The notes: generated by a model from the sequence alone, not told the origin. DNA of 64,000 nucleotides from CBDCFV01 sp965216425 (GCA_965216425.1 CBDCFV010000005.1:930001-994000), one strand, 5' to 3'. Numbered from the stretch's first letter, positions 8,146 to 16,711 are shown. Program-made: numbers and translations.

Positions 8146-10596
8146 CTAGAGCACGTGGACCGGGTCCACGTCCACGGTGCAGCCTGTAGGAACGCGGAAG
8201 TCGTCCAGGAATCTTTGCAGATTCGGCCCTCTGATCGTCAGGTGCCAGCGGTGACGGCCCCTGAGCCGGGGCGGGAACCCGGGAGCGGGGCCGATGATTT
8301 CTATGGCGCTAAGCCCCTGCGCGTAGGCCTTCCGCCGTATTTCCCTGGCAGTATTGATTGCTTGCTGCTGGCACGCGGTCTCGTCGCTGTCTTGAAACAC
8401 CAAGTGGACCAAGCGGTTGAACGGCGGGTTGCCCAATTGCCGGCGGGACGCAATTTCCTGATCGTACATCGCGGCATAATCCTGTTGGGCCGCTGCGGTT
8501 ATGGCGTAGTGTTCGGGAACATAAGTCTGGATAAACGCCCGGCCCGGTTCCTTCCCCCGGCCTGCCCGCCCCGCGACTTGGCAGAGCAATCCGAATGACC
8601 TCTCCCCGGCCCTGAAGTCCGGCAGATGCAGCCCAACGTCAGCCAATATCATCCCCACCACGGTCACGTTCGCCACGTCCAGGCCCTTCGCCACCACTTG
8701 CGTACCCACCAATACCTGGGTTTCTCCCGATGCAAACTGTCTCATAGCGGCGCCGGGTTCCACGCCGCTTCCGGCTGCGTCCGAGTCCCATCGCTGGACT
8801 TTGACCCCTGGCAACAAGCCGGACACCTCGTCCACGACGCGCTGGGTGCCGATGCCCAGTTGCCGTATGCTGCCGCTGCGGCATTCCTGGCAATTGACCA
8901 GCGGCCGGCGCCTCCGGTTGCAATGGTGACACCTCAACCTTCCATCGGCAGAGTGGTAAGCAAGCGGCACGGCGCAGCGGGCGCAGGTAGCCACGTAGCC
9001 GCAATCACGGCATTGGACGATAGGCGCGCTGCCACGGCGGTTGAGGAACAGGATGGCTTGTTGGCCTCGTTCGACACACTCCTTCAAGGACTCGGACAAC
9101 CTGCGGCTGAATATGCTGCGGTTGCCTTCCTTCAGTTCCCGCCGCATGTCGACGATGTCCACTTGGGCCATGGATTGGTCACCAATTCCGGGTTCAGCCT
9201 CGATTCGATGGGGCAACTCCAGCAGCCGGTGTCGCCTTGGATTCGCGTCCCTGGCGAAGTAATAAGACTCAACGTCGGGAGTCGCGCTGCCCATCACCAC
9301 CACCGCGCCCGAGAGGCGAGACAACTCCAAGGCTACGGTTCGAGCGTGGTATAGAGGCGGAGCTTCCAACTGTTTGTAGGTCCACTCGTGCTCCTCATCC
9401 AGAATCACCAAGCCAAGCCTCTCCACCGGCGAAAACAAGGCGCTCCTGGCGCCCACCACCACATCGTACCCGCCCGACTGGATTTTCCACCATTGGTCGA
9501 ATTTTTGGCGGCCCGTCAGACGACTGTGGATGATTGCAACTCTGCCCGGGAAGCGGGCATTCAACCTGTCCAGTGTCTGCGGGGTAAGGGATATTTCCGG
9601 CACCAAGTAGATTGCCTGCATCCCCAACCCAACGGCGTGTTGGATCGCTTGCAGGTATACCTCCGTCTTGCCGCTGCCGGTGACGCCGTGCAACACAAAG
9701 CTCCTTGGCGTAACCGCTGGTTCATCCAAGGCTTCCGTTATCCGGTGCAGTGCGTCAGCCTGCATAGTGGTAAGCGACAACGGCTCGGCCCGGCTCCACT
9801 CAGCGGACGACGCCGGGTCCGCTTCCTCCCTGCGCCACTCCATGCCAAGCAGACCCTTTTCAACCAACGCTTGCCCAACCCCGGTGCCGAAGGCTTTGTT
9901 GGCAACGGAGTACGAGTAGGACCCATTGGACTCTTTGATGGCGGCGAACAGGCCGGCTTGCCGTTCGGATAGCGCAGGATGCCCTTCAACATCCTCCTCG
10001 CTGGCCGTAACGGTATTCGTAGCGAACAAGTAGCGCTGGTAGCGGGGAGTCATCCTTGGGCGCGGCAGGCTGACGTGACGTTGCACCAACTTCTTGTCAA
10101 TCAACCGGCGCAGTTCACGCGCGCTATTTTTGCCCAGGGACTTGAGAAAGTCGGCTTCCGCCAATCCGGTGGTGTTGACCAATGCGGACAAAGCTTCCTT
10201 GGTTTCAGGCCGTAACTCATCCAGCACACCGGCGTCATCAGCCTCATCCTGAAGGACGGCATTTACCCGCGAGCGGACTTGGTTTTCAAAACCCGGAGGT
10301 AAACACAGGGCCAAGGCGTCGAAAAGGGGGCAGAGGTAATAACTGCTCATCCAACGTCCCAGTTCCAGAAAGACCGGGTTGACAAGAGGGGACGGTTCGA
10401 CAGGCTGGAGGATGTCCTTGGTAACTTCGACCTGCGGGGCGGAAGCAAATTCGGTTACGATGCCTTGCGCCACCCTGCGCCCGAACGGCACCCAGACCAA
10501 CTGGCCCGGCTCGACCGGGTACTCGGTGGGAATACTATACGAAAAAGTGCGGGAGTGGCCGGCAGGGGCGCTCACCGCTACTTCCGCGTATCTCAT
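8146..10596 (-). CDS. priA: primosomal replication restart helicase PriA
   Basis: PriA is a 3'-5' DNA helicase that reloads the replisome at repaired forks. The N-terminal DNA-binding domain starts MRYAEVAVSAPAGHSRTFSY. The helicase core has Walker A GVTGSGKTEVYLQAI and Walker B DEEHEWTYKQ. A zinc-binding insert with paired Cys motifs (CRDCGYVATCARC, CHHCN, CQEC) is present, followed by GTQVVAKGLDVANVTVVG. About 816 aa from ATG 10596. Upstream in-frame starts (to 10647) lack conservation. It is followed by def on the same strand after a REP-containing gap. Confidence 0.95.
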   Translation of the reverse strand: MRYAEVAVSAPAGHSRTFSYSIPTEYPVEPGQLVWVPFGRRVAQGIVTEFASAPQVEVTKDILQPVEPSPLVNPVFLELGRWMSSYYLCPLFDALALCLPPGFENQVRSRVNAVLQDEADDAGVLDELRPETKEALSALVNTTGLAEADFLKSLGKNSARELRRLIDKKLVQRHVSLPRPRMTPRYQRYLFATNTVTASEEDVEGHPALSERQAGLFAAIKESNGSYSYSVANKAFGTGVGQALVEKGLLGMEWRREEADPASSAEWSRAEPLSLTTMQADALHRITEALDEPAVTPRSFVLHGVTGSGKTEVYLQAIQHAVGLGMQAIYLVPEISLTPQTLDRLNARFPGRVAIIHSRLTGRQKFDQWWKIQSGGYDVVVGARSALFSPVERLGLVILDEEHEWTYKQLEAPPLYHARTVALELSRLSGAVVVMGSATPDVESYYFARDANPRRHRLLELPHRIEAEPGIGDQSMAQVDIVDMRRELKEGNRSIFSRRLSESLKECVERGQQAILFLNRRGSAPIVQCRDCGYVATCARCAVPLAYHSADGRLRCHHCNRRRRPLVNCQECRSGSIRQLGIGTQRVVDEVSGLLPGVKVQRWDSDAAGSGVEPGAAMRQFASGETQVLVGTQVVAKGLDVANVTVVGMILADVGLHLPDFRAGERSFGLLCQVAGRAGRGKEPGRAFIQTYVPEHYAITAAAQQDYAAMYDQEIASRRQLGNPPFNRLVHLVFQDSDETACQQQAINTAREIRRKAYAQGLSAIEIIGPAPGFPPRLRGRHRWHLTIRGPNLQRFLDDFRVPTGCTVDVDPVHVL

Positions 10597-10671
10597 GAGC
10601 TTAGAAATTATCTCAAAACGTAGATAGCGCTCAACAAGCCATTCCACTACTTAGGGCATTACCAAGCATAT

Positions 10672-10695
10672 CATTCCCGCGAAGGCGGGAATCCA
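10672..10695. repeat. REP-like palindromic repeat
   Basis: A single copy of the TTCCCGCGAAGGCGGGAA repeat lies between rplS and priA. It is preceded by CA and followed by TCCA, as in the other copies in the window. Confidence 0.85.
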
Positions 10696-10740
10696 AGGCC
10701 CAACATCTAGGACTCCCGTATTAACGACGGCGGATAATTT

Positions 10741-10764
10741 CCACATACCCTCTAGGAGATGTGG
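10741..10764 (-). terminator. putative terminator hairpin after rplS
   Basis: CCACAT (10741-10746) pairs with ATGTGG (10759-10764), and the loop region can pair further (ACCCTC with TAGGAG region). It lies 23 nt beyond the rplS stop on the minus strand. It is followed only by an A/T-rich stretch rather than a clean T run, so the call is moderate. Confidence 0.4.
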
Positions 10765-10786
10765 TTCCAGGAAAACGCGACCGCGA

Positions 10787-11161
10787 CTATGCGCCAGCCT
10801 GACCGCGTGGTCGCCTGGCCACCGTCTTTTCCTTGATCCGGGCGGCCCGGCCTTGCAAGCCCCTCAAGTAATAGAGTTTTGCCCGCCGCACCGATCCTCG
10901 CCTGGTGACTTCCAGAGACTCAATCAGTGGTGAGTGCAACGGAAAGATACGCTCGATGCCGATCCCTGCGGTAATTCTACGGACTGTGAAGTTGGCCGCT
11001 ACCCCTGCCCCGTTGTTGAGCCGGATCACGACGCCTTGAAATGCTTGGATACGTTCCCGGTCCCCTTCCCTGATACGGAAGTTCACCCGTACGGTGTCGC
11101 CAGGTCCGAACTGCGGTATGTTGGGGTTGGGGTCTATCTTTACTAACTGCGCGGCTTCCAT
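10787..11161 (-). CDS. rplS: 50S ribosomal protein L19
   Basis: This 124-residue protein is a component of the large ribosomal subunit near the 30S interface. Family-diagnostic segments are PQFGPGDTVRVNFRIREGDRER, QAFQGVVI, FTVRRITAGIGIERIFPLHSP and RRAKLYYLRGLQGRAARIKE, ending in a basic tail. The length is normal. It starts with ATG and stands alone between priA and the divergent DUF1538 operon. A hairpin in its leader (11195-11216) could be regulatory. Confidence 0.96.
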   Translation of the reverse strand: MEAAQLVKIDPNPNIPQFGPGDTVRVNFRIREGDRERIQAFQGVVIRLNNGAGVAANFTVRRITAGIGIERIFPLHSPLIESLEVTRRGSVRRAKLYYLRGLQGRAARIKEKTVARRPRGQAGA

Positions 11162-11194
11162 GTTTTCATCGCCTGAATTTAGATAGGGTTAAGA

Positions 11195-11216
11195 GCTGCC
11201 CCGTCACAGGGTCAGC
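11195..11216 (-). promoter_or_regulatory. hairpin in the rplS 5' leader
   Basis: GCTGCCCC (11195-11202) and GGGTCAGC (11209-11216) form an 8-bp stem with one mismatch around a 6-nt loop, 33 nt upstream of the rplS ATG. Ribosomal-protein leaders often carry autoregulatory structures; whether this one does is not shown by the sequence. Confidence 0.3.
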
Positions 11217-11409
11217 ACGTTGGACTGAGCCCCAAAACCCTCTCCTGAATGTATGGAGCATTTAGCATATCACAACGCCGCTGCGTGTGGTACGGCCCAA
11301 ACGCCCGTGCCGGACCTGTTCAAAGTCTTTTATCAACTTGACCGAGTCCTGTACTCACCCTATATTTCTCTCCAACGGCCCCCCTCATCTGAAGGACTAG
11401 GAGCAACGC

Positions 11410-12144
11410 GTGACCCGGTTCTTGGCTGCAATGTTCCACCGGACTCTCGGCGCGTTTCGTGACCTTGCGCCTATCATCGCCGTTATCGCGTTCTTTCAGA
11501 TCGTGGTCCTGCAGCAACCCTTCCCCAACCTCGGGAACGTCGTCGTCGGTCTGGTCTGCGTGGTGGTTGGGCTCACCCTCTTCATCCAGGGACTTGAAAG
11601 CGGCCTCTTCCCTCTCGGTGACGCCCTCGCTCAAGGCTTGGCACGCAGGGGCAGCGTTTTCATACTGCTGGCCTTCGCCTTCTGTTTGGGTTTCGGCACG
11701 ACTGTAGCCGAACCTGCCTTGATTGCTGTCGCCGACGAAGCGGCCAAGGTAGCAGCGGAAGCCGGCTTCATCACATCAAGCGATGAAGCGCGCAGTTCAT
11801 ACGCTTTTCAATTGCGCATGGTAGTGGCCTTCTCCGTCGGCGCAGCCATCGTCCTGGGCGTGTTCCGCATCCTGAAAGGGTGGCCCATCCATCGCCTGAT
11901 AATCGGGGGCTACCTGCTGGTGATGGCAATGACCTTTTTTGCCCCGGAAGAAATTATCGGCGTGGCCTACGACTCCGGAGGCGTCACCACCAGCACCATC
12001 ACCGTGCCGCTGGTCACCGCCCTTGGCGTCGGGTTGGCTTCTTCGATCCGGGGGCGCAGCCCAATGGTTGACGGCTTCGGGCTTATTGCCTTCGCCAGCC
12101 TGACGCCGATGATCTGCGTCATGGGATACGGGATGGTGGTCTGA
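11410..12144 (+). CDS. DUF1538 family membrane protein, first of a pair
   Basis: This is a 244-residue polytopic membrane protein with roughly six to seven hydrophobic segments. It carries the two conserved DUF1538 signatures: GFGTTVAEPALIAVADEA near residue 97 and the C-terminal YDSGGVTTSTITVPLVTALG followed by GRSPMVDGFGLIAFASLTP. The gene starts with GTG preceded by AGGAG. Its TGA overlaps the ATG of the second copy by one base (TGATG), so the two are translationally coupled. In some bacteria DUF1538 domains are fused in one long protein; here they are split. The function is not established in the family. Location next to PII-like and CBS proteins suggests a nucleotide-sensing transporter (inference). 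Confidence 0.85.
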   Translation: MTRFLAAMFHRTLGAFRDLAPIIAVIAFFQIVVLQQPFPNLGNVVVGLVCVVVGLTLFIQGLESGLFPLGDALAQGLARRGSVFILLAFAFCLGFGTTVAEPALIAVADEAAKVAAEAGFITSSDEARSSYAFQLRMVVAFSVGAAIVLGVFRILKGWPIHRLIIGGYLLVMAMTFFAPEEIIGVAYDSGGVTTSTITVPLVTALGVGLASSIRGRSPMVDGFGLIAFASLTPMICVMGYGMVV

Positions 12145-12968
12145 TGGTGCATTTCCTGAACACCATCGTCTCTACGGTCCTGTCAACCCTTCTCGACGTG
12201 GCCCCCATCGTCACTGTCCTCGTATTCTTTCAGGTGGCGGTGCTCCGGCGCAGGCTGCCCAACCTGCGCCGCATCGTGACCGGGTCAATCTTCGTGCTGC
12301 TGGGGCTGGCTCTGTTTCTCATCGGCTTGGAACAGGCCCTCTTCCCCATCGGTGAGACAATGGCCCGCCAGCTTACTTCACCCGAGATCATCGGGGCCGA
12401 GCGGCTGACCGACGGTATCGACTGGGACGACTACCTGCTGGTCTACGCCTTTGCCGGGGCCATCGGCTTTGCGACGACCATTGCTGAACCGTCCCTCATC
12501 GCAGTAGCCCTGAAAGCCGAGGAAGTGTCAGGCGGCGCAGTTCGCTCTTGGGGATTGCGCATTGCCGTCGCGATAGGCGTCGCCATAGGCGTGTCCCTGG
12601 GCTGCTTCCGCATCGTCACCGGCACGCCCCTTCCTTGGTACATCATGGCCGCCTACGTCATCGTGATAATCCAGACCTTCAGGGCCAGCCGCACTATAAT
12701 CCCCCTGGCCTACGACAGCGGGGGTGTCACTACGTCAACCGTTACTGTGCCCGTCGTCGCCGCCCTGGGCTTGGGTTTGGCTGCCAGCATTCCGGGACGA
12801 AGCCCTCTCATCGACGGGTTCGGACTCATCGCCTTCGCCAGCGTCTTTCCGATTATGACCGTGCTGGGCTACGCCATCATCGGGTCCTGGATCAACAACA
12901 GGCGCAACCCCAAAAATCCCGAGGAGGTGGACCGTGAAGCTGTCTCTGATCGTCGCCTTGGTCAATGA
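12144..12968 (+). CDS. DUF1538 family membrane protein, second of a pair
   Basis: This 274-residue paralogue of the preceding gene has the same signature order: GFATTIAEPSLIAVALKAEE near residue 110 and YDSGGVTTSTVTVPVVAALG with GRSPLIDGFGLIAFASVFP near the C-terminus. It differs by an insertion (ERLTDGIDWDDYLL) in the first half. The two proteins probably form a heteromeric or pseudo-symmetric membrane complex (inference). Its 3' end overlaps the PII-like gene by 35 bp, which points to a single transcript with coupled translation. The substrate is unknown. Confidence 0.85.
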   Translation: MVHFLNTIVSTVLSTLLDVAPIVTVLVFFQVAVLRRRLPNLRRIVTGSIFVLLGLALFLIGLEQALFPIGETMARQLTSPEIIGAERLTDGIDWDDYLLVYAFAGAIGFATTIAEPSLIAVALKAEEVSGGAVRSWGLRIAVAIGVAIGVSLGCFRIVTGTPLPWYIMAAYVIVIIQTFRASRTIIPLAYDSGGVTTSTVTVPVVAALGLGLAASIPGRSPLIDGFGLIAFASVFPIMTVLGYAIIGSWINNRRNPKNPEEVDREAVSDRRLGQ

Positions 12969-13284
12969 TTTTAATACCGACGTCGTTATTGACGCCGCCC
13001 GAGCCGGCGGCGCAACCGGCGCCACCGTGATCACCAGCGTGCGCGGCCAGGGTTTGAAGAAGGAGCGGACTTTCTTCGGACTCGACTTGGCCGCCAAGCG
13101 CGATGTGGTCCTGTTCCTGGTTGCCGAGACGCGGGCTCGCGACATCCTTGAGCGCATCCGCGACGCTGCCCGTGTCGAATCGGAGCATGGCGCCGGCATC
13201 GCTTTCCAACTCTCAATCGAGGACGCCGTCGGGCTCAACACCCAACTGCCCGTTATCCTGGAAGAACTGGAACACGAAATATGA
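12934..13284 (+). CDS. PII-like signalling protein
   Basis: This 116-aa protein has the PII ferredoxin-like pattern: an MKLSLIVALVN beta strand, GATGATVITSVRGQG in the position of the PII strand leading to the T-loop, and HGAGIAFQLSIEDAVGL in place of the usual GDGKIFV segment. The T-loop region is short and lacks the uridylylated Tyr of GlnB, so it is a PII-like protein rather than canonical GlnB/GlnK. It starts with GTG after GAGGAGG, inside the end of the second DUF1538 gene. PII proteins typically bind ATP/ADP (and 2-oxoglutarate) and gate membrane transporters; here the likely partners are the DUF1538 proteins (inference). Confidence 0.8.
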   Translation: MKLSLIVALVNDFNTDVVIDAARAGGATGATVITSVRGQGLKKERTFFGLDLAAKRDVVLFLVAETRARDILERIRDAARVESEHGAGIAFQLSIEDAVGLNTQLPVILEELEHEI

Positions 13285-13682
13285 GCCAGAGAAGACCCGT
13301 CCGGGTCAGTGACGTCATGGTCACCAACCTGCACACCATTGAGGGCCTCGCCACGGTGGCCGACGCGATGGCCACAATGAAGCGACACCAAGTCAGTTCC
13401 CTCGCCGTCAACCGCCGCGACGAAGATGACGAACTGGGAATCGTAACGGTCAGGGACATCGCCCGGGAAGTGATCGCCAGGAACCGCGCTCCTGAGCGCG
13501 TCAACGTCTACGAGATAATGGCCAAGCCTGTGCTGACCGTGCCGTCGGAGATGATTGCCCGCTATGCCGTCCGATTGCTGGTTCGCTTCGCCATCTCCCG
13601 CGCCCTGGTGGTGGACCAGAACCGCAACCCCCTGGGAATGGTGACCATCCGCGACCTTGTCATTGGTCTCACCCCGTCGTGA
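13281..13682 (+). CDS. two-CBS-domain protein
   Basis: This 133-residue protein consists of two CBS motifs: VSDVMVTNLHTIEG...SSLAVNRRDEDDELGIVTVRDIA (residues 8-60) and VYEIMAKPVLTVPSEM...ALVVDQNRNPLGMVTIRDLV (76-128). A CBS pair binds adenine nucleotides and commonly regulates channels, transporters and kinases. The ATG overlaps the PII-like gene's TGA (ATGA), making this the fourth gene of the DUF1538 operon. Together with the PII-like protein it gives this putative transporter two nucleotide-sensing modules. Confidence 0.88.
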   Translation: MSQRRPVRVSDVMVTNLHTIEGLATVADAMATMKRHQVSSLAVNRRDEDDELGIVTVRDIAREVIARNRAPERVNVYEIMAKPVLTVPSEMIARYAVRLLVRFAISRALVVDQNRNPLGMVTIRDLVIGLTPS

Positions 13683-14009
13683 TACGGTATTACCCGTCTC
13701 CTTAAGCGCAGTTAGGGAGGGTCCATCGCATCGGTCCCGTCCCAAGGGAGCACCACCGTTAGCCTAAATCGCCGTCACTTGATAATCAACTGATAAACCC
13801 ATATCATCCTTTTTGCCCATCCTAACGGGGGACGGAGAGGATAAGAAACCTTGACGAAGCTGAAATTCGACCCCCTGACCCCGGTGCCGTGGAGAGATCC
13901 TTTGCTACCCACTGTGAGCGATGTGGACGACCACCGACTGTGAGAGTAGAGGTTCGGTTTCAAGAAGGCGGACAGCGAAGATTTGGGGCTGTAAGGACTG
14001 CTCGAAAGT
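13683..14009. other. intergenic region after the DUF1538 operon
   Basis: No protein gene could be supported here. An open frame on the minus strand (13775-14131) is Ser-rich and lacks any domain signature. The region leads into a short recombinase-like open frame and may be remnant DNA. Confidence 0.4.
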
Positions 14010-14234
14010 GTGGAGACAATGGGAATGAAGGAGGGTATTCTTAAGGTGGACAACGAAGAATTCCTGAAGCTCTTGGACGAAGCCCTGACCGGGTGGGAGA
14101 TAGCCGTTATAGAATCATCCTTGGCCCCCACGACAAAGGCGACTTATCTTCAACACACGGACCGGTTCGTCGAATGGCTCAAGGGTAGGTACATCCTTCC
14201 CAGAGGGGGTGACTGGCCGGGGGATAGTACTTAA
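14010..14234 (+). CDS. short hypothetical protein resembling a recombinase core-binding segment
   Basis: This is a 74-residue open frame. The segment SSLAPTTKATYLQHTDRFVEWL resembles the N-terminal SAM-like, core-binding segment of tyrosine recombinases (pattern: ls..Tl..Y..h...F..wl). No catalytic domain follows, so this is either a remnant of an integrase gene or an independent small protein. The start is uncertain (GTG 14010, or ATG 14019 preceded by GGAG). It stands alone between two operons. Confidence 0.45.
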   Translation: METMGMKEGILKVDNEEFLKLLDEALTGWEIAVIESSLAPTTKATYLQHTDRFVEWLKGRYILPRGGDWPGDST

Positions 14235-14315
14235 ATCAGATAGGAACAGATAACGGAAGACCACGGAGGCCCTGGTCCATCAACTGCGGCCTCTTCTTTG
14301 TTCGTTGTCATTTCG

Positions 14316-14335
14316 GTTTCGTTCCTAAACGAAAC
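14316..14335 (-). terminator. hairpin after the amino-acid ABC ATPase gene
   Basis: GTTTCGTT (14316-14323) and AACGAAAC (14328-14335) form a perfect 8-bp stem with a 4-nt loop, 11 nt beyond the stop of the minus-strand ATPase gene. No strong T tract follows. It is a likely 3'-end structure of the aap operon. Confidence 0.5.
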
Positions 14336-14345
14336 GCTATCGAGG

Positions 14346-15107
14346 TCACCCCAGGATCTGGGATAAAAACTCCTTGGTGCGCTCCTGCTGTGGGTTGTTG
14401 AAGAAGTCCCGCGGGCTGGCGTCTTCGATGATCACGCCCTCGTCGAACATGACCATCCGGTCGGCTACTTCCCGGGCAAACCCCATCTCGTGGGTCACCA
14501 CCAGCATCGTCATGCCCGAGTCGGCCAACTCACGCATCACGTCCAGGACTTCTTTTATCATCTCCGGGTCCAAGGCCGACGTTGGTTCGTCGAAAAGCAT
14601 TATCTTGGGTTGCATCGCCAACGCCCTGGCAATGGCGACGCGCTGTTGCTGCCCACCGGATAACTCGGACGGATGCTTCTGCGCCTGCTCCGGGATTCCT
14701 ACTCGCGCCAGCAGTTCTTCGGCCACCTCCACCGCTTGGGCGCGGGGCCACTTTCTGACTTTCATGGGCGCCAAGGTAATGTTCTGCATCACCGTGAGAT
14801 GCGGAAACAGGTTGAAAGACTGGAACACCATCCCCACGTCTCTCCGTATGGCGTCGATGTTACGCACGTCGTTGCTGAGCTTAACGCCATCCACTATTAT
14901 CTCGCCCCTCTGGTGTTCTTCCAGACGGTTAATGGTCCGGATGAAGGTCGACTTGCCTGACCCGGAGGGTCCCAGTATCGCCACCTTTTCGCTGCGTCGC
15001 ACCGACGTGGTGATGCCTTTGAGGACGTGAAAGTCTCCGTACCACTTGTGCATATCGCGGCAAATGATAATGTCCTCGGGGTCTTGGTTTCCTTCGTCTA
15101 GCGCCAC
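14346..15107 (-). CDS. aapP: polar amino-acid ABC transporter ATPase
   Basis: This is the ATPase that energises uptake of polar amino acids. Motifs are Walker A GPSGSGKST, Q-loop VFQSFNLFPH, signature LSGGQQQR, Walker B IMLFDEPTSALDPE and the H-loop VVTHEM. The GTG at 15107 was chosen because AAGGAGG lies five bases upstream, giving a normal length of 253 aa. A GTG at 15161 would add 18 residues that look like an imperfect duplication of the chosen start region (TIDEG / ALDEG). It is the last gene of the aapJ-aapQ-aapM-aapP series; substrate specificity within polar amino acids is not certain. Confidence 0.93.
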   Translation of the reverse strand: MALDEGNQDPEDIIICRDMHKWYGDFHVLKGITTSVRRSEKVAILGPSGSGKSTFIRTINRLEEHQRGEIIVDGVKLSNDVRNIDAIRRDVGMVFQSFNLFPHLTVMQNITLAPMKVRKWPRAQAVEVAEELLARVGIPEQAQKHPSELSGGQQQRVAIARALAMQPKIMLFDEPTSALDPEMIKEVLDVMRELADSGMTMLVVTHEMGFAREVADRMVMFDEGVIIEDASPRDFFNNPQQERTKEFLSQILG

Positions 15108-15167
15108 AGTGGCCTCCTTCCCTTCGTCTATCGTCACAATAGCCTTGTTCCCTCTCCCCACTCCCTA

Positions 15168-15438
15168 CTGCCGCTCCCCACTCGCCCCTATCGCCTCCCC
15201 TCAATCATCATTCCCGACCCTCACTCACCATTCCCTCTCCCTGCCGTCACCCTCGCTCCCAACCTGTCATTCCCGCTTCCGCCTCGTCACTCCCATCCTT
15301 TAACTCGTCACTTCCGTAGCCCCGCCTCGTCACTCCAGACCCCTAACTCGCCATTCCCACCGTTTGACTCGACCCCTTAACTCGTCATTCCCGACCCTTT
15401 AACTCCCGCCCTCGTCATTCCCGCGAAGGCGGGAATCC
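15168..15438. repeat. degenerate array of REP half-units ending in one intact REP
   Basis: The stretch between aapP and aapM is C/T-rich and built from loosely repeated units of the type CTCGTCATTCCCGACCCTTTAA (variants CTCACCATTCCC, CCTGTCATTCCC, CTCGTCACTCC, CTCGCCATTCCC). It ends in an intact palindromic copy at 15415-15438. The units match the left half of the REP-like element, which suggests local expansion from one end of a REP. No gene is seen in it. Confidence 0.65.
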
Positions 15439-15456
15439 ACAACCTTCGTCCAACGT

Positions 15457-16707
15457 CTATCTCGTTCCCACGCCCATGACCTGCTCGATGTGCCTGCTGA
15501 TATAGGACATGCTGTAGGTAAATATCCAGAACACCAAGGCGAGGAAAACAAACACTTCCTGGGCGTTCTGCAGGAACTCCACGTTGCCTTGGATGAACGC
15601 CCGGCTGATTTCGACTACGTCCAGCATCCCGATGATGTACACCAGGCTGGTGTCCTTGAACAGGGCGATGAACTGGCCGACGATGGCCGGTATGACGTTG
15701 CGAATGGCCTGCGGCAGGGCTATGGATATCGTGGTCTGCCAACCGGGCAGGCCCAGCGACCGGGCCGCTTCCATCTGCCCCGGATTCAATGCCTGCAAGC
15801 CTCCCCGCACATTCTCCGCCATGTAGGCGGCGCTGAACAGCGTTATCACGATACCGGCCCGCAACAGCGAGTTCACAGGAAAGCCCTCTGGGAACGCCAA
15901 CGGCACCAGCACTTGCGACATGAACAGCAGGGTAATCAGGGGAACTCCCCGGAACACCTCGATGAACACCACGCACATCAGCTTCACTATCGGCAGGTTG
16001 CCGCGCCGCCCCAGCGCCAACGCGATGCCCAAGGGCAGGCTCAACACTATGCCGGCCACCGCCAGCAGCAGGTTGAGCATCAACCCGCCCCAGTAAATCA
16101 CCGACACAGGCTGCAGGACTGGGACTCCCTGGACGCCCCGCAGAAGCACCAGCGTCAGCAGGAAAACGATGACTCCTCCGATGACGATGCTCCGCGCGGT
16201 ACCCAACGGGGTATAGCGGCCCACAGACCACCCGGCCATGAGCGCCAAGGGGTTGGCCAGCAGCAGCAACCGCACGTCCCAGCCCATGGTATCGAAGTCG
16301 TATGGCAGGAAGGCCAGCAGCGCCAGCACCGCGGCCACTGCGACGCTGATGCGCATTATGAACCGGCCCCTGTTGAACCCCCAGCCCATTCCCAGCAGCG
16401 CCGTTACCAGCAGCAATGCCGCCTGCGGACGCCAGAAGCAGTTTTGCCCCGGACAAGCGGCCTCCGTGTTGTATTGGCCGATAATCATCCGGCCGCCCAG
16501 CGTGGATATAACCCTCCAGTCGGCGTCCACGATAATCCATTTCAGCCCAAACCAAAGGACCAGCCCAATGACCGCCGCGGATAAGATAGTGAGCACGCCG
16601 CTGTACCAAGAGTTGAACAGGTTGGTCAGCACCCAGCCGGCGACGCCCGTCTCGGTCCGCGGAGGCGGCAACTGTAGCGGCGGTTGTCGTTCCGTGTTAG
16701 CTGCCAC
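15457..16707 (-). CDS. aapM: polar amino-acid ABC transporter permease (AapM type)
   Basis: This 416-aa permease is longer than simple HisM-type permeases, as is usual for the AapM/BztC group, because of extra N-terminal TMs and a loop with Cys (AACPGQNCFW). The EAA loop that docks on the ATPase is visible as MEAARSLGLPGWQTTISIALPQ near residue 310. It starts with GTG, with GGAGG 8 nt upstream embedded in the end of aapQ and a 4-bp gap between the genes. Confidence 0.92.
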   Translation of the reverse strand: MAANTERQPPLQLPPPRTETGVAGWVLTNLFNSWYSGVLTILSAAVIGLVLWFGLKWIIVDADWRVISTLGGRMIIGQYNTEAACPGQNCFWRPQAALLLVTALLGMGWGFNRGRFIMRISVAVAAVLALLAFLPYDFDTMGWDVRLLLLANPLALMAGWSVGRYTPLGTARSIVIGGVIVFLLTLVLLRGVQGVPVLQPVSVIYWGGLMLNLLLAVAGIVLSLPLGIALALGRRGNLPIVKLMCVVFIEVFRGVPLITLLFMSQVLVPLAFPEGFPVNSLLRAGIVITLFSAAYMAENVRGGLQALNPGQMEAARSLGLPGWQTTISIALPQAIRNVIPAIVGQFIALFKDTSLVYIIGMLDVVEISRAFIQGNVEFLQNAQEVFVFLALVFWIFTYSMSYISRHIEQVMGVGTR

Positions 16708-16711
16708 GTCT

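Noticed and set aside
13775..14131. 118-codon minus-strand frame
   Set aside because: Ser-rich, no domain, and overlaps the more plausible recombinase-like frame on the other strand.
15490..16584. 364-codon plus-strand open frame
   Set aside because: Antisense shadow of aapM; Gln/His-rich with no motif.
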